Part shown: positions 1-4,889 of the stretch, piece by piece
Layout of the letters: each line of letters starts with the position of its first letter
Numbering within the stretch: the stretch's first letter is position 1
DNA from: Sphingobacteriaceae bacterium
GTDB lineage: Bacteria; Bacteroidota; Bacteroidia; Sphingobacteriales; Sphingobacteriaceae
Assembly (NCBI GenBank): GCA_947460275.1
Contig: CANHHZ010000135.1
Location: 1 to 5,485, forward strand
Direction: 5' to 3'
Length of the DNA stretch: 5,485 bases
Position numbers and translations under genes: made by a program
Notes under the pieces: model-generated
What the model was told of the DNA's origin: nothing
Databases searched by the model: none
Seen by the model: the letters and a program-made list of their open reading frames with translations, nothing else

Positions 1-1032
1 ACTTTCTAGAAAAACATTTGTAGTTTTTTCGCTAACTCCCGATGTTTTTCCACCAAAAACACCCGCAATACACATCGGTTCTTCGGCGTTGCAAATCATC
101 AAATCATCTGCAGAAAGTTTACGTTCTGTATCATCTAAAGTTACAAATGGGGTTCCTTCAGCACATTTTTTAACAATTACTTTCTTGCCTTTAATTTTAT
201 CGGCATCAAAAGCGTGCAAAGGCTGACCAAGCTCATGCAACACATAATTGGTTACATCAACAATGTTGTTTATCGGGCGAATGCCAATTACTTTTAACTT
301 ATCTTTAAGCCACTCGGGCGATGATTTTACAGTTACACCACTTATACTTACACTGCTGTATCGCGGACAAGCAATCGCATCTTCTACCGTTACAGCTATA
401 GGCAAACTCTCGTTGTCCACTTTAAAAGCCGAAACATCTGGCATTTGATAGGTTACACGTAAATAAGCCGCTAAATCTCTAGCTACCCCCAAATGCGAAG
501 CAGCATCTGCCCTATTTGGAGTTAAGCCAATCTCGAACATAAAATCATCTTCCATTTTGAAATATGATTTTGCAGCAAGTCCAATTTGAGCTTCGTTAGG
601 CAACACCATAATTCCAGCATGTGAAGCGCCCAAACCAATTTCGTCTTCTGCACAAATCATCCCTTCAGATTCTTCGCCTCTAATTTTAGATTTATTGATT
701 TTAAAAGGTTCTCCTTCGTTTGGAAAAACAGTTGTACCCACCGTTGCCACTACCACTTTTTGGTTTGATGCCACGTTTGGTGCCCCACATACAATTTGTA
801 AAAGTTCGCCAGTGCCAATATCTACCTTGGTAATACGCAAGCGATCGGCATTTGGATGTTGCTCACAATCAACTACATGGCCAATAACTAAGCCTTCTAA
901 ACCACCAACTACGGGCTGTACTTTCTCTAAACTTTCTACCTCTAAACCAATATCGGTTAAAATTAGTGATATTTCTTGCGGAGTTTTTTCTATTTGTATA
1001 AACTGTTTAAGCCAGCTGTATGATATTTTCAT
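1..1032 (-). CDS. pheT: Phenylalanyl-tRNA synthetase beta subunit (N-terminal part, 3' end outside the window)
   Basis: The product is the beta subunit of the cytoplasmic alpha2-beta2 enzyme that charges tRNA-Phe with phenylalanine. The frame is open for 344 codons from the ATG at 1032 to the left edge, against roughly 800 residues for the family, so only the N-terminal part is here. The protein begins MKISYSWLKQF, the usual bacterial PheT start. Residues about 40-150 form the tRNA-binding OB-fold domain, with the hallmark HPNADRLRI at 59-67 and VCGAPNV at 81-87. The segment EIGLTPNRADAASHLGVARD (167-186) joins it to the B3/B4 region. That region shows RPINNIVDVTNYV (252-264), HELGQPLHAFD (266-276) and IAGVFGG (322-328); B3/B4 carries the editing site in characterised homologues. 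The start is supported by this alignment and by a promoter about 60 bp upstream. There is no clear Shine-Dalgarno, which is common in this phylum. No pheS is visible in the window. Confidence 0.97.
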   Translation of the reverse strand, partial: MKISYSWLKQFIQIEKTPQEISLILTDIGLEVESLEKVQPVVGGLEGLVIGHVVDCEQHPNADRLRITKVDIGTGELLQIVCGAPNVASNQKVVVATVGTTVFPNEGEPFKINKSKIRGEESEGMICAEDEIGLGASHAGIMVLPNEAQIGLAAKSYFKMEDDFMFEIGLTPNRADAASHLGVARDLAAYLRVTYQMPDVSAFKVDNESLPIAVTVEDAIACPRYSSVSISGVTVKSSPEWLKDKLKVIGIRPINNIVDVTNYVLHELGQPLHAFDADKIKGKKVIVKKCAEGTPFVTLDDTERKLSADDLMICNAEEPMCIAGVFGGKTSGVSEKTTNVFLES

Positions 1033-1076
1033 TATTCGAGTATCAATTTTTTTGTCAAGCACTTTGTATCAAGCAT
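1032..1076 (-). CDS. Possible 14-codon leader ORF overlapping the pheT start
   Basis: A short frame starting at ATG 1076 encodes MLDTKCLTKKLILE. Its TAA stop overlaps the pheT ATG by one base (TAATG), a geometry typical of translational coupling. It lies wholly inside the predicted pheT leader, beginning about a dozen bases after the inferred transcript start. It has no Phe codon, so a classical phenylalanine attenuator peptide is unlikely. No Shine-Dalgarno is visible. It overlaps the 7-bp repeat tract, so chance is a serious alternative. It is reported as a candidate only. Confidence 0.2.
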   Translation of the reverse strand: MLDTKCLTKKLILE

Positions 1077-1080
1077 CAAG
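1053..1080 (-). repeat. Short 7-bp-phased repeat tract in the pheT leader
   Basis: Read on the minus strand, four consecutive heptamers are CTTGATG, CTTGATA, CAAAGTG and CTTGACA. Three of the four share CTTGA in strict 7-bp phase, and the third has diverged. This looks like a degenerate tandem heptamer array between the pheT promoter and start codon. Function is unknown. Neutral slippage is the simplest explanation. Confidence 0.5.
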
Positions 1081-1094
1081 ACATTTATAAAATG

Positions 1095-1125
1095 CAAAGA
1101 TATTATTTAAAGCCGAAAGCAAAAA
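1095..1125 (-). promoter_or_regulatory. Predicted Bacteroidota-type promoter for pheT
   Basis: On the minus strand the -7 element TATCTTTG (1102-1095) is a full match to TAnnTTTG. A TTG preceded by Ts (TTTTTG, 1125-1120) lies 17 bp upstream of it, at the short end of the usual spacing. Transcription would start near 1088, giving a leader of roughly 56 nt. This implies that pheT is transcribed independently of radC, whose stop codon lies about 100 bp further upstream. Confidence 0.55.
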
Positions 1126-1223
1126 GAACTATGGCCTCCCTTATCACAATTAATCAAATTTTAACGTTCCTTATCCATCAAATTATTTTCATAGCCTAAA
1201 GACACCTAAGTTTTGACCAAAAA

Positions 1224-1922
1224 TTACATCAATCCTTCGTCGGCAAGACTAAAAAAAGTATCATTGGTAAGAATAAGATGATCAAGCACAGGCAAGTCGA
1301 GCATTAAACCCGCTGCACAAATTTTTTTGGTAATAGAGAGATCAGCATGGCTTGGCTTTAAATTTCCAGAGGGATGATTGTGCGCCAAAATAATTGCTGC
1401 TGCGTTTTGTTCGATGGCTACTTTAAAAATTATTTTTGGATCTACCACTGTTCCTGCTTGCCCACCTTTGCTGATAAATCGTTTGCCCATCACAAAATGC
1501 GCATGATTAAGCAATAAAATCCAAAATTCTTCGTGCGGCAAATCCGTAAACTCTGCGTTTAAAGCTTCATAGGCATCGGCCGAAGTATTAATTTTTTGCG
1601 GACCTTGAGCAACAAGTTCCTTTCGACGACGACCTAATTCTAAAGCAGCAACAATAGCAATTGCTTTTGCTTCGCCAATACCTTTAAATTTGGAGAGCTC
1701 TTTTACGCTTAGCTGCGCAACCCTTGCCAAATCGTTTTGGTAATGGCTTAAAATTCGTTTGCTTAAATCTACAGCAGTTTCATTTTTGTTGCCAGAACCA
1801 ATTAAAATGGCAATAAGTTCTGCATCTGTCAACGCTTTTCGTCCGTGTAAAAGCAACTTTTCGCGAGGCCTATCTGCTTCGGCCCAAGATTTGATTCCTA
1901 ATTTTTGTTCGTAGTCTAACAT
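1224..1922 (-). CDS. radC: RadC family JAMM/MPN-domain protein
   Basis: This is a 232-residue member of the RadC (UPF0758) family, full length for the family. Residues about 11-24 carry the signature KSWAEADRPREKLL. A helix-hairpin-helix-like stretch follows (KFKGIGEAKAIAIVAALELG, about 78-97). The C-terminal half is the MPN/JAB domain. Its JAMM metal-binding motif is intact in HNHPSGNLKPSHAD, with His181, His183, Ser191 and Asp194, and Glu131 or Glu132 is the likely upstream acidic residue. The fold therefore predicts a zinc hydrolase, but the cellular role is unsettled: the historical DNA-repair assignment in E. coli was traced to a recG allele. The ATG at 1922 is preferred. The frame could be extended to a TTG at 1967, but that extension is simply translated terminator hairpin with no family similarity. 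The gene follows rpsT by 63 bp, with that terminator between them. Confidence 0.93.
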   Translation of the reverse strand: MLDYEQKLGIKSWAEADRPREKLLLHGRKALTDAELIAILIGSGNKNETAVDLSKRILSHYQNDLARVAQLSVKELSKFKGIGEAKAIAIVAALELGRRRKELVAQGPQKINTSADAYEALNAEFTDLPHEEFWILLLNHAHFVMGKRFISKGGQAGTVVDPKIIFKVAIEQNAAAIILAHNHPSGNLKPSHADLSITKKICAAGLMLDLPVLDHLILTNDTFFSLADEGLM

Positions 1923-1932
1923 TTTAAAGCAT

Positions 1933-1964
1933 AAAAAAACGGTATCGCAAAAGCAATACCGTTT
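1933..1964 (-). terminator. Intrinsic terminator downstream of rpsT
   Basis: Bases 1956-1964 and 1937-1945 form a perfect 9-bp stem (AAACGGTAT pairing with ATACCGTTT). After one mismatch, two further G-C pairs close an internal tetraloop. On the minus strand the stem is followed by, and partly overlaps, a run of seven Ts (1939-1933). This is a textbook Rho-independent terminator located 22 bp after the rpsT stop. Its T run ends only 10 bp before the radC ATG, so no separate promoter fits between them. Confidence 0.85.
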
Positions 1965-1985
1965 CAATATCGTTAAAAAAAGCGA

Positions 1986-2240
1986 CTATTTTAAACTATT
2001 TACAAATTTTGTAAGTTTCGATTTGTTGTTAGCAGCTTTGTTTTTGTGAATTACATTCTTTTTAGCCAAACGGTCTAACATAGAAATTACCTTTGGTAAT
2101 AACTCAGTACCAGTTTTTTTGTCTTCTGCTGCACGTAATCTTTTGATAAAGGTACGTGTAGTTTTTGCTTGATATCTGTTACGCAAACGTTTTGTTGCAT
2201 TTGCTCTAATTCTTTTTAAAGAGGATTTATGATTTGCCAT
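1986..2240 (-). CDS. rpsT: 30S ribosomal protein S20
   Basis: This 84-residue, very basic protein matches S20 (bS20) along its whole length, and the length is normal for the family. It begins MANHKSSLKRIRANATKRLR, the conserved S20 start. It ends with the equally typical KKNVIHKNKAANNKSKLTKF segment (residues 60-79). S20 is a helical primary binding protein that contacts 16S rRNA while the small subunit assembles. The initiator ATG at 2240 is fixed by the conserved N-terminus. A consensus promoter lies about 47 bp upstream and an intrinsic terminator just downstream. The gene is therefore probably transcribed mainly as a single-gene unit, with radC reached by read-through. Confidence 0.97.
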   Translation of the reverse strand: MANHKSSLKRIRANATKRLRNRYQAKTTRTFIKRLRAAEDKKTGTELLPKVISMLDRLAKKNVIHKNKAANNKSKLTKFVNSLK

Positions 2241-2286
2241 TCTTGTTTAGCGTTTTATCTTCTATGTTTACTATTTTTTCGGACTG

Positions 2287-2318
2287 CAAATATAGAGTTT
2301 ATGTTTTTAAAATACAAA
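2287..2318 (-). promoter_or_regulatory. Predicted Bacteroidota-type promoter for rpsT
   Basis: On the minus strand the -7 element TATATTTG (2294-2287) matches TAnnTTTG completely. A TTTG whose TTG is at 2317-2315 lies exactly 20 bp upstream, which is optimal spacing. Transcription would begin near 2280, giving a leader of about 40 nt. This is the best promoter match in the window, as expected for a ribosomal protein gene. Confidence 0.7.
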
Positions 2319-2390
2319 ATGGATGTAGAAATATTTTCATTTTTTTATTCATCATATCAATCACAAAGGCTAATATTTTATAAAAAATGC

Positions 2391-2407
2391 ATTTAAATTC
2401 ATTTAAA
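2391..2407. repeat. Paired ATTTAAA motif upstream of purN
   Basis: Two copies of ATTTAAA begin 10 bp apart (2391 and 2401), about 95-110 bp before the purN start. A near-identical pair starts at 3126 and 3135 upstream of purH. The spacing is close to one helical turn, which would suit a dimeric regulator. The region is very AT-rich, however, and chance occurrence cannot be excluded by eye. Confidence 0.3.
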
Positions 2408-2477
2408 AGCGTATTTGACCAAACAGAAATTTAAAAATATAATACTTAAAAAAACTTTCATTAAATGTACAAAATAG

Positions 2478-2485
2478 TATTTTTG
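2478..2485 (+). promoter_or_regulatory. Weak candidate -7 element for purN
   Basis: TATTTTTG matches TAnnTTTG, but there is no TTG at the expected distance upstream, only TTT at 2456-2458. If used, transcription would start around 2491, giving a leader of only about 10 nt. The GGAGA at 2485-2489 would then lie upstream of the transcript start, so this promoter and that ribosome binding site are hard to reconcile. It is a tentative assignment, and the true purN promoter may lie further upstream. Confidence 0.3.
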
Positions 2486-2489
2486 GAGA
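2485..2489 (+). promoter_or_regulatory. Shine-Dalgarno-like GGAGA before the TTG start of purN
   Basis: GGAGA sits 12 bases before the TTG at 2502. No other complete gene in the window has such a clear purine-rich site. It supports initiation at TTG, because the frame has a TAG stop at 2475-2477 and no ATG or GTG in between. The 12-base spacing is slightly long. Confidence 0.4.
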
Positions 2490-2501
2490 AAATATAGAAT
2501 T

Positions 2502-3080
2502 TTGAAAAAACGTATCGCAATTTTTGCCTCTGGATCAGGATCCAACGCTCAAAAATTAATGGAGCATTTTAAACGCAATTCAGAAATTGAAGTGGCCTTG
2601 GTGTTAACTAATAATCCTTACGCTTATGTTTTACAACGAGCCGACAGCTTCGAAATCCCTTCTCATGTTTTTGACAGAAACGAGTTTTATCATAAAGATG
2701 ACATTTTAGACCTACTCAAAAACCTACATGTCGATTTAATTGTTTTGGCAGGTTTTTTATGGCTCATCCCTCATAACATTCTGCAAGCCTACCCAAATCG
2801 TATCGTCAACATTCATCCGGCACTACTACCAAAATTTGGAGGCAAAGGCATGTATGGAGATTTTGTGCATAAAGCCATTATGGAAGCAAAAGAACCAGAA
2901 GGCGGCATTACCATCCATTATGTAAACGAAAACTACGACGAGGGCGAATACATTTACCAAGCACGGTATCGCATTGAAAAAGATGACAACCTAGAAATGG
3001 TAAAATTTAAAGGCCAACAACTAGAGCACCAACATTACCCTCGAATTGTAGAATCTATTTTGAAAAAGTTAAAAAAATAA
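2502..3080 (+). CDS. purN: Phosphoribosylglycinamide formyltransferase (GAR transformylase)
   Basis: The enzyme transfers the formyl group of 10-formyltetrahydrofolate to glycinamide ribonucleotide, the third step of cytosolic de novo purine synthesis. The 192-residue product has normal length. The N-terminal strand and phosphate-binding loop KRIAIFASGSGSNAQKL (3-19) is intact. LAGFLWLIP (82-90) precedes the active-site segment VNIHPALLPKFGGKGMYGD (102-120), which supplies Asn103 and His105. Asp146 in VNENYDEGEYI corresponds to the third catalytic residue by motif position. All three catalytic residues of the family are thus present. The start must be TTG at 2502: the conserved N-terminus begins there, and a stop codon at 2475 precludes any upstream ATG. 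The gene is divergent from rpsT and is followed 117 bp later by purH, the other 10-formyl-THF-dependent enzyme of the pathway. No convincing terminator follows it. Confidence 0.95.
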   Translation: MKKRIAIFASGSGSNAQKLMEHFKRNSEIEVALVLTNNPYAYVLQRADSFEIPSHVFDRNEFYHKDDILDLLKNLHVDLIVLAGFLWLIPHNILQAYPNRIVNIHPALLPKFGGKGMYGDFVHKAIMEAKEPEGGITIHYVNENYDEGEYIYQARYRIEKDDNLEMVKFKGQQLEHQHYPRIVESILKKLKK

Positions 3081-3125
3081 GCGCAAAAACTGATTTTTAG
3101 GCCTTCGAGTGAAGAGTAGATAGTC

Positions 3126-3142
3126 ATTTAAATTATTTAAAT
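3126..3142. repeat. 17-bp palindrome upstream of purH
   Basis: ATTTAAATTATTTAAAT is two self-complementary ATTTAAAT octamers separated by a single T, forming a 17-bp palindrome with one unpaired central base. It ends next to the putative -33 region of the purH promoter, where an operator could act. A similar pair of half-sites lies upstream of purN. No regulator can be named, and the AT-rich composition makes chance plausible. Confidence 0.35.
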
Positions 3143-3177
3143 TCTGACAAAAAAATCAGCCTATTTTCCTATATTTG
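3143..3177 (+). promoter_or_regulatory. Predicted promoter for purH
   Basis: The -7 element TATATTTG (3170-3177) is a full consensus match, identical to that of rpsT. The upstream element is poor: TCTGAC around 3143-3148 resembles TTTGAC, but at about 23 bp it is at the long end of the spacing range. Transcription would begin near 3183, leaving a leader of only about 15 nt before the ATG at 3198. This suggests that purH can be expressed independently of purN. Confidence 0.55.
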
Positions 3178-3197
3178 CGGCTTAAAAGAACTATTTA

Positions 3198-4724
3198 ATG
3201 AACCAACCAGTTAAAATTAAAAACGCTTTAATTTCAGTTTATTACAAAGATGGCTTAGCCCCTTTGGTACAATATTTAGCCAAACAAGGTGTAACACTAT
3301 TTTCTACAGGTGGCACCGAGCAATTTATCAAAGATTTAGGCCTGCCAGTTACAGCTGTTGAAGACTTGACAAACTATCCTTCAATTTTAGGCGGAAGAGT
3401 AAAAACCTTACACCCTAAAGTATTTGGCGGAATATTAAACCGTAGAAATTTAGCTAGCGACAAGGCGCAAATTGCACAATACGAAATCCCTGAAATTGAC
3501 CTGGTAATTGTTGATTTATACCCTTTTGAGGAAACCTTAAAAACTGGCGGTACCGAGGAAGAAATTATTGAAAAAATAGATATTGGTGGCATTTCACTCA
3601 TTAGAGCCGCGGCTAAAAATTTTAACGATGTGGTTATTATTGCTTCTAAGTCGGACTATACCCCCTTATTACAGCAATTAGAAGAACAAAATGCCTCGAC
3701 CACATTAGCACAACGTAAAGCATATGCCAAAAAAGCATTCCACACTTCTTCTCATTACGACACAGCAATTTTTAACTATTTTAATAGAGAAGAACCTCTA
3801 AACCTATTTAAACAAAGCATAAAAGAAGCCCAAACTTTGCGCTACGGAGAAAACCCCCATCAGCAAGGTACATTTTATGGTAATTTAGACGAAATGTTTA
3901 TCAAGCTTAACGGTAAAGAATTAAGTTACAATAATTTGGTAGATGTAGACGCGGCAGTAAGCTTGATAGATGAGTTTAGCGAACCTACTTTTGCAATCTT
4001 AAAACATACAAACGCTTGTGGCGTTGCCTCTAGAAGCTCCATTTTACAAGCTTGGGAAGATGCTTTAGCTTGTGATCCTGTTTCGGCATTTGGCGGTGTT
4101 TTAATTACCAACGGAAAAATAGACTTGGCCACGGCTCAAGCCATCAACAATTTGTTTTTCGAAGTTTTAATAGCCCCAGCCTACGACCAAGAAGCTATAG
4201 CGTTATTTAAAACCAAAAAAAATAGAGTAATATTACAACGCAATGAAGTTAAATTAAGCAACAAACAATTCAAAACCTTACTCAACGGCGTAATTGAACA
4301 AGATAAGGATTTGGCCATAGAAGGTGCCGCACAAATGACCACTGTAACTGAGCAAAAACCTAGTCAACAAGCCATTAAAGACTTAATTTTTGCCAATAAA
4401 ATTGTAAAGCACACCAAATCAAACACCATTGTTTTTGTGAAAGACAATGTGCTTTTGGCAAGTGGAGTTGGACAAACCTCACGCGTGGATGCTTTAAAAC
4501 AAGCAGTTGTAAAAGCAAATTCGTTTAATTTTGACCTCAACGGAGCGGTGATGGCATCGGATGCTTTTTTCCCTTTTCCTGATTGTGTTGAATTGGCTGC
4601 CGAAGCTGGTATTGTTGCAGTTTTACAACCTGGAGGATCTATTAAGGATCAAGATTCTATCGATATGGCCAACCAAAAAGGAATAGCGATGGTAACTACA
4701 GGTGTTAGACATTTTAAACATTAA
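3198..4724 (+). CDS. purH: Bifunctional AICAR formyltransferase / IMP cyclohydrolase
   Basis: This enzyme performs the last two steps of de novo IMP synthesis: formylation of AICAR using 10-formyl-THF, then ring closure to IMP. The 508-residue product is complete and of usual bacterial length. Residues 1 to about 150 form the MGS-like cyclohydrolase domain, with FSTGGT (35-40), GGRVKTLHPKVFGG (65-78), VDLYPFEETL (105-114) and IDIGGISLIRAAAKN (127-141). By motif position, Lys69, Tyr108, Asp128 and Lys140 match cyclohydrolase active-site residues. The transformylase domain follows, with LRYGENPHQQG (214-224), LKHTNACGVA (268-277; Lys269 and His270 are the catalytic pair), DPVSAFGG (293-300) and ASGVGQTSRVDA (421-432). 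The C-terminus TTGVRHFKH is the canonical family ending. The start is fixed by family alignment. purN lies upstream and mreB 165 bp downstream on the same strand. Confidence 0.97.
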   Translation: MNQPVKIKNALISVYYKDGLAPLVQYLAKQGVTLFSTGGTEQFIKDLGLPVTAVEDLTNYPSILGGRVKTLHPKVFGGILNRRNLASDKAQIAQYEIPEIDLVIVDLYPFEETLKTGGTEEEIIEKIDIGGISLIRAAAKNFNDVVIIASKSDYTPLLQQLEEQNASTTLAQRKAYAKKAFHTSSHYDTAIFNYFNREEPLNLFKQSIKEAQTLRYGENPHQQGTFYGNLDEMFIKLNGKELSYNNLVDVDAAVSLIDEFSEPTFAILKHTNACGVASRSSILQAWEDALACDPVSAFGGVLITNGKIDLATAQAINNLFFEVLIAPAYDQEAIALFKTKKNRVILQRNEVKLSNKQFKTLLNGVIEQDKDLAIEGAAQMTTVTEQKPSQQAIKDLIFANKIVKHTKSNTIVFVKDNVLLASGVGQTSRVDALKQAVVKANSFNFDLNGAVMASDAFFPFPDCVELAAEAGIVAVLQPGGSIKDQDSIDMANQKGIAMVTTGVRHFKH

Positions 4725-4763
4725 AACCTGTTTTTTCTAACAAAAGAAAACAAAGTACTAACT

Positions 4764-4788
4764 TTAAAACAATTTGTTTTAATTTTAT
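4764..4788 (+). terminator. Weak terminator-like hairpin after purH
   Basis: TTAAAAC (4764-4770) can pair with GTTTTAA (4776-4782) around the loop AATTT, followed by TTTTAT (4783-4788). The stem has a single G-C pair, so it would be much weaker than the rpsT terminator. It is placed plausibly 40 bp after the purH stop, but such structures arise easily in AT-rich DNA. Confidence 0.25.
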
Positions 4789-4808
4789 ACCGCAAACTGA
4801 AAACTTTG
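4774..4808 (+). promoter_or_regulatory. Tentative promoter for mreB
   Basis: AAACTTTG (4801-4808) matches TAnnTTTG except at the first base. A TTG (4774-4776) lies 24 bp upstream, slightly beyond the usual range. If used, the mreB leader would be about 75 nt and would include the 4831-4848 hairpin. The mismatch and spacing keep confidence low. Read-through from purH is the alternative. Confidence 0.3.
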
Positions 4809-4830
4809 CAAAAATAAAACAGAAAATAAA

Positions 4831-4848
4831 AGCTGTACTTTTACAGCT
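4831..4848. other. Perfect 7-bp stem-loop in the mreB leader
   Basis: AGCTGTA and TACAGCT form a perfect 7-bp stem around a CTTT tetraloop, 41 bp before the mreB start codon. On the plus strand no T run follows it, so it is not a normal terminator for purH. On the minus strand it is followed by a T-rich stretch (TTTTATTTTCTG), which would suit termination of antisense transcription. It could instead be a structured element of the mreB mRNA leader. The structure itself is certain, but its role is not. Confidence 0.5.
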
Positions 4849-4889
4849 AGTAAATATTAGAATTAACATCAAATAAAAAACCGACATAA

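Noticed and set aside
695..1090. 131-codon plus-strand open frame, and a second of 66 codons at 248-448
   Set aside because: Both lie opposite the clearly coding pheT frame and show no recognisable family or low-complexity logic; they are antisense shadows.
1923..1967. Extension of radC by 15 residues to a TTG at 1967
   Set aside because: The extra codons are the two arms of the rpsT terminator hairpin, the start codon is not ATG, and RadC family proteins begin close to the ATG at 1922.
2362..2377. Second rpsT promoter reading TAGCCTTTG on the minus strand
   Set aside because: It has three rather than two bases between TA and TTTG, and the 2287-2318 promoter already fits much better.
3103..3114. 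Small CTTC-GAGT-GAAG hairpin after purN as a terminator
   Set aside because: The stem is only 4 bp and no T tract follows, so it would not terminate transcription.
3090..3159. Inverted repeat CTGATTTTT (3090-3098) / AAAAATCAG (3151-3159) in the purN-purH gap
   Set aside because: The 9-bp arms are separated by 52 bases and mostly A/T; there is no T run in the right place and chance is likely in this composition.
2740..4132. Short overlapping frames inside purN (2740-2925) and purH (3374-3601, 3926-4132)
   Set aside because: They are out-of-frame or antisense to catalytic segments of purN and purH, with no independent coding evidence.
4836..4843. TACTTTTA as the -7 element of an mreB promoter
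   Set aside because: The last base differs from consensus, the nearest upstream TTG (4806-4808) is 27 bp away, and the site lies within the stem-loop.
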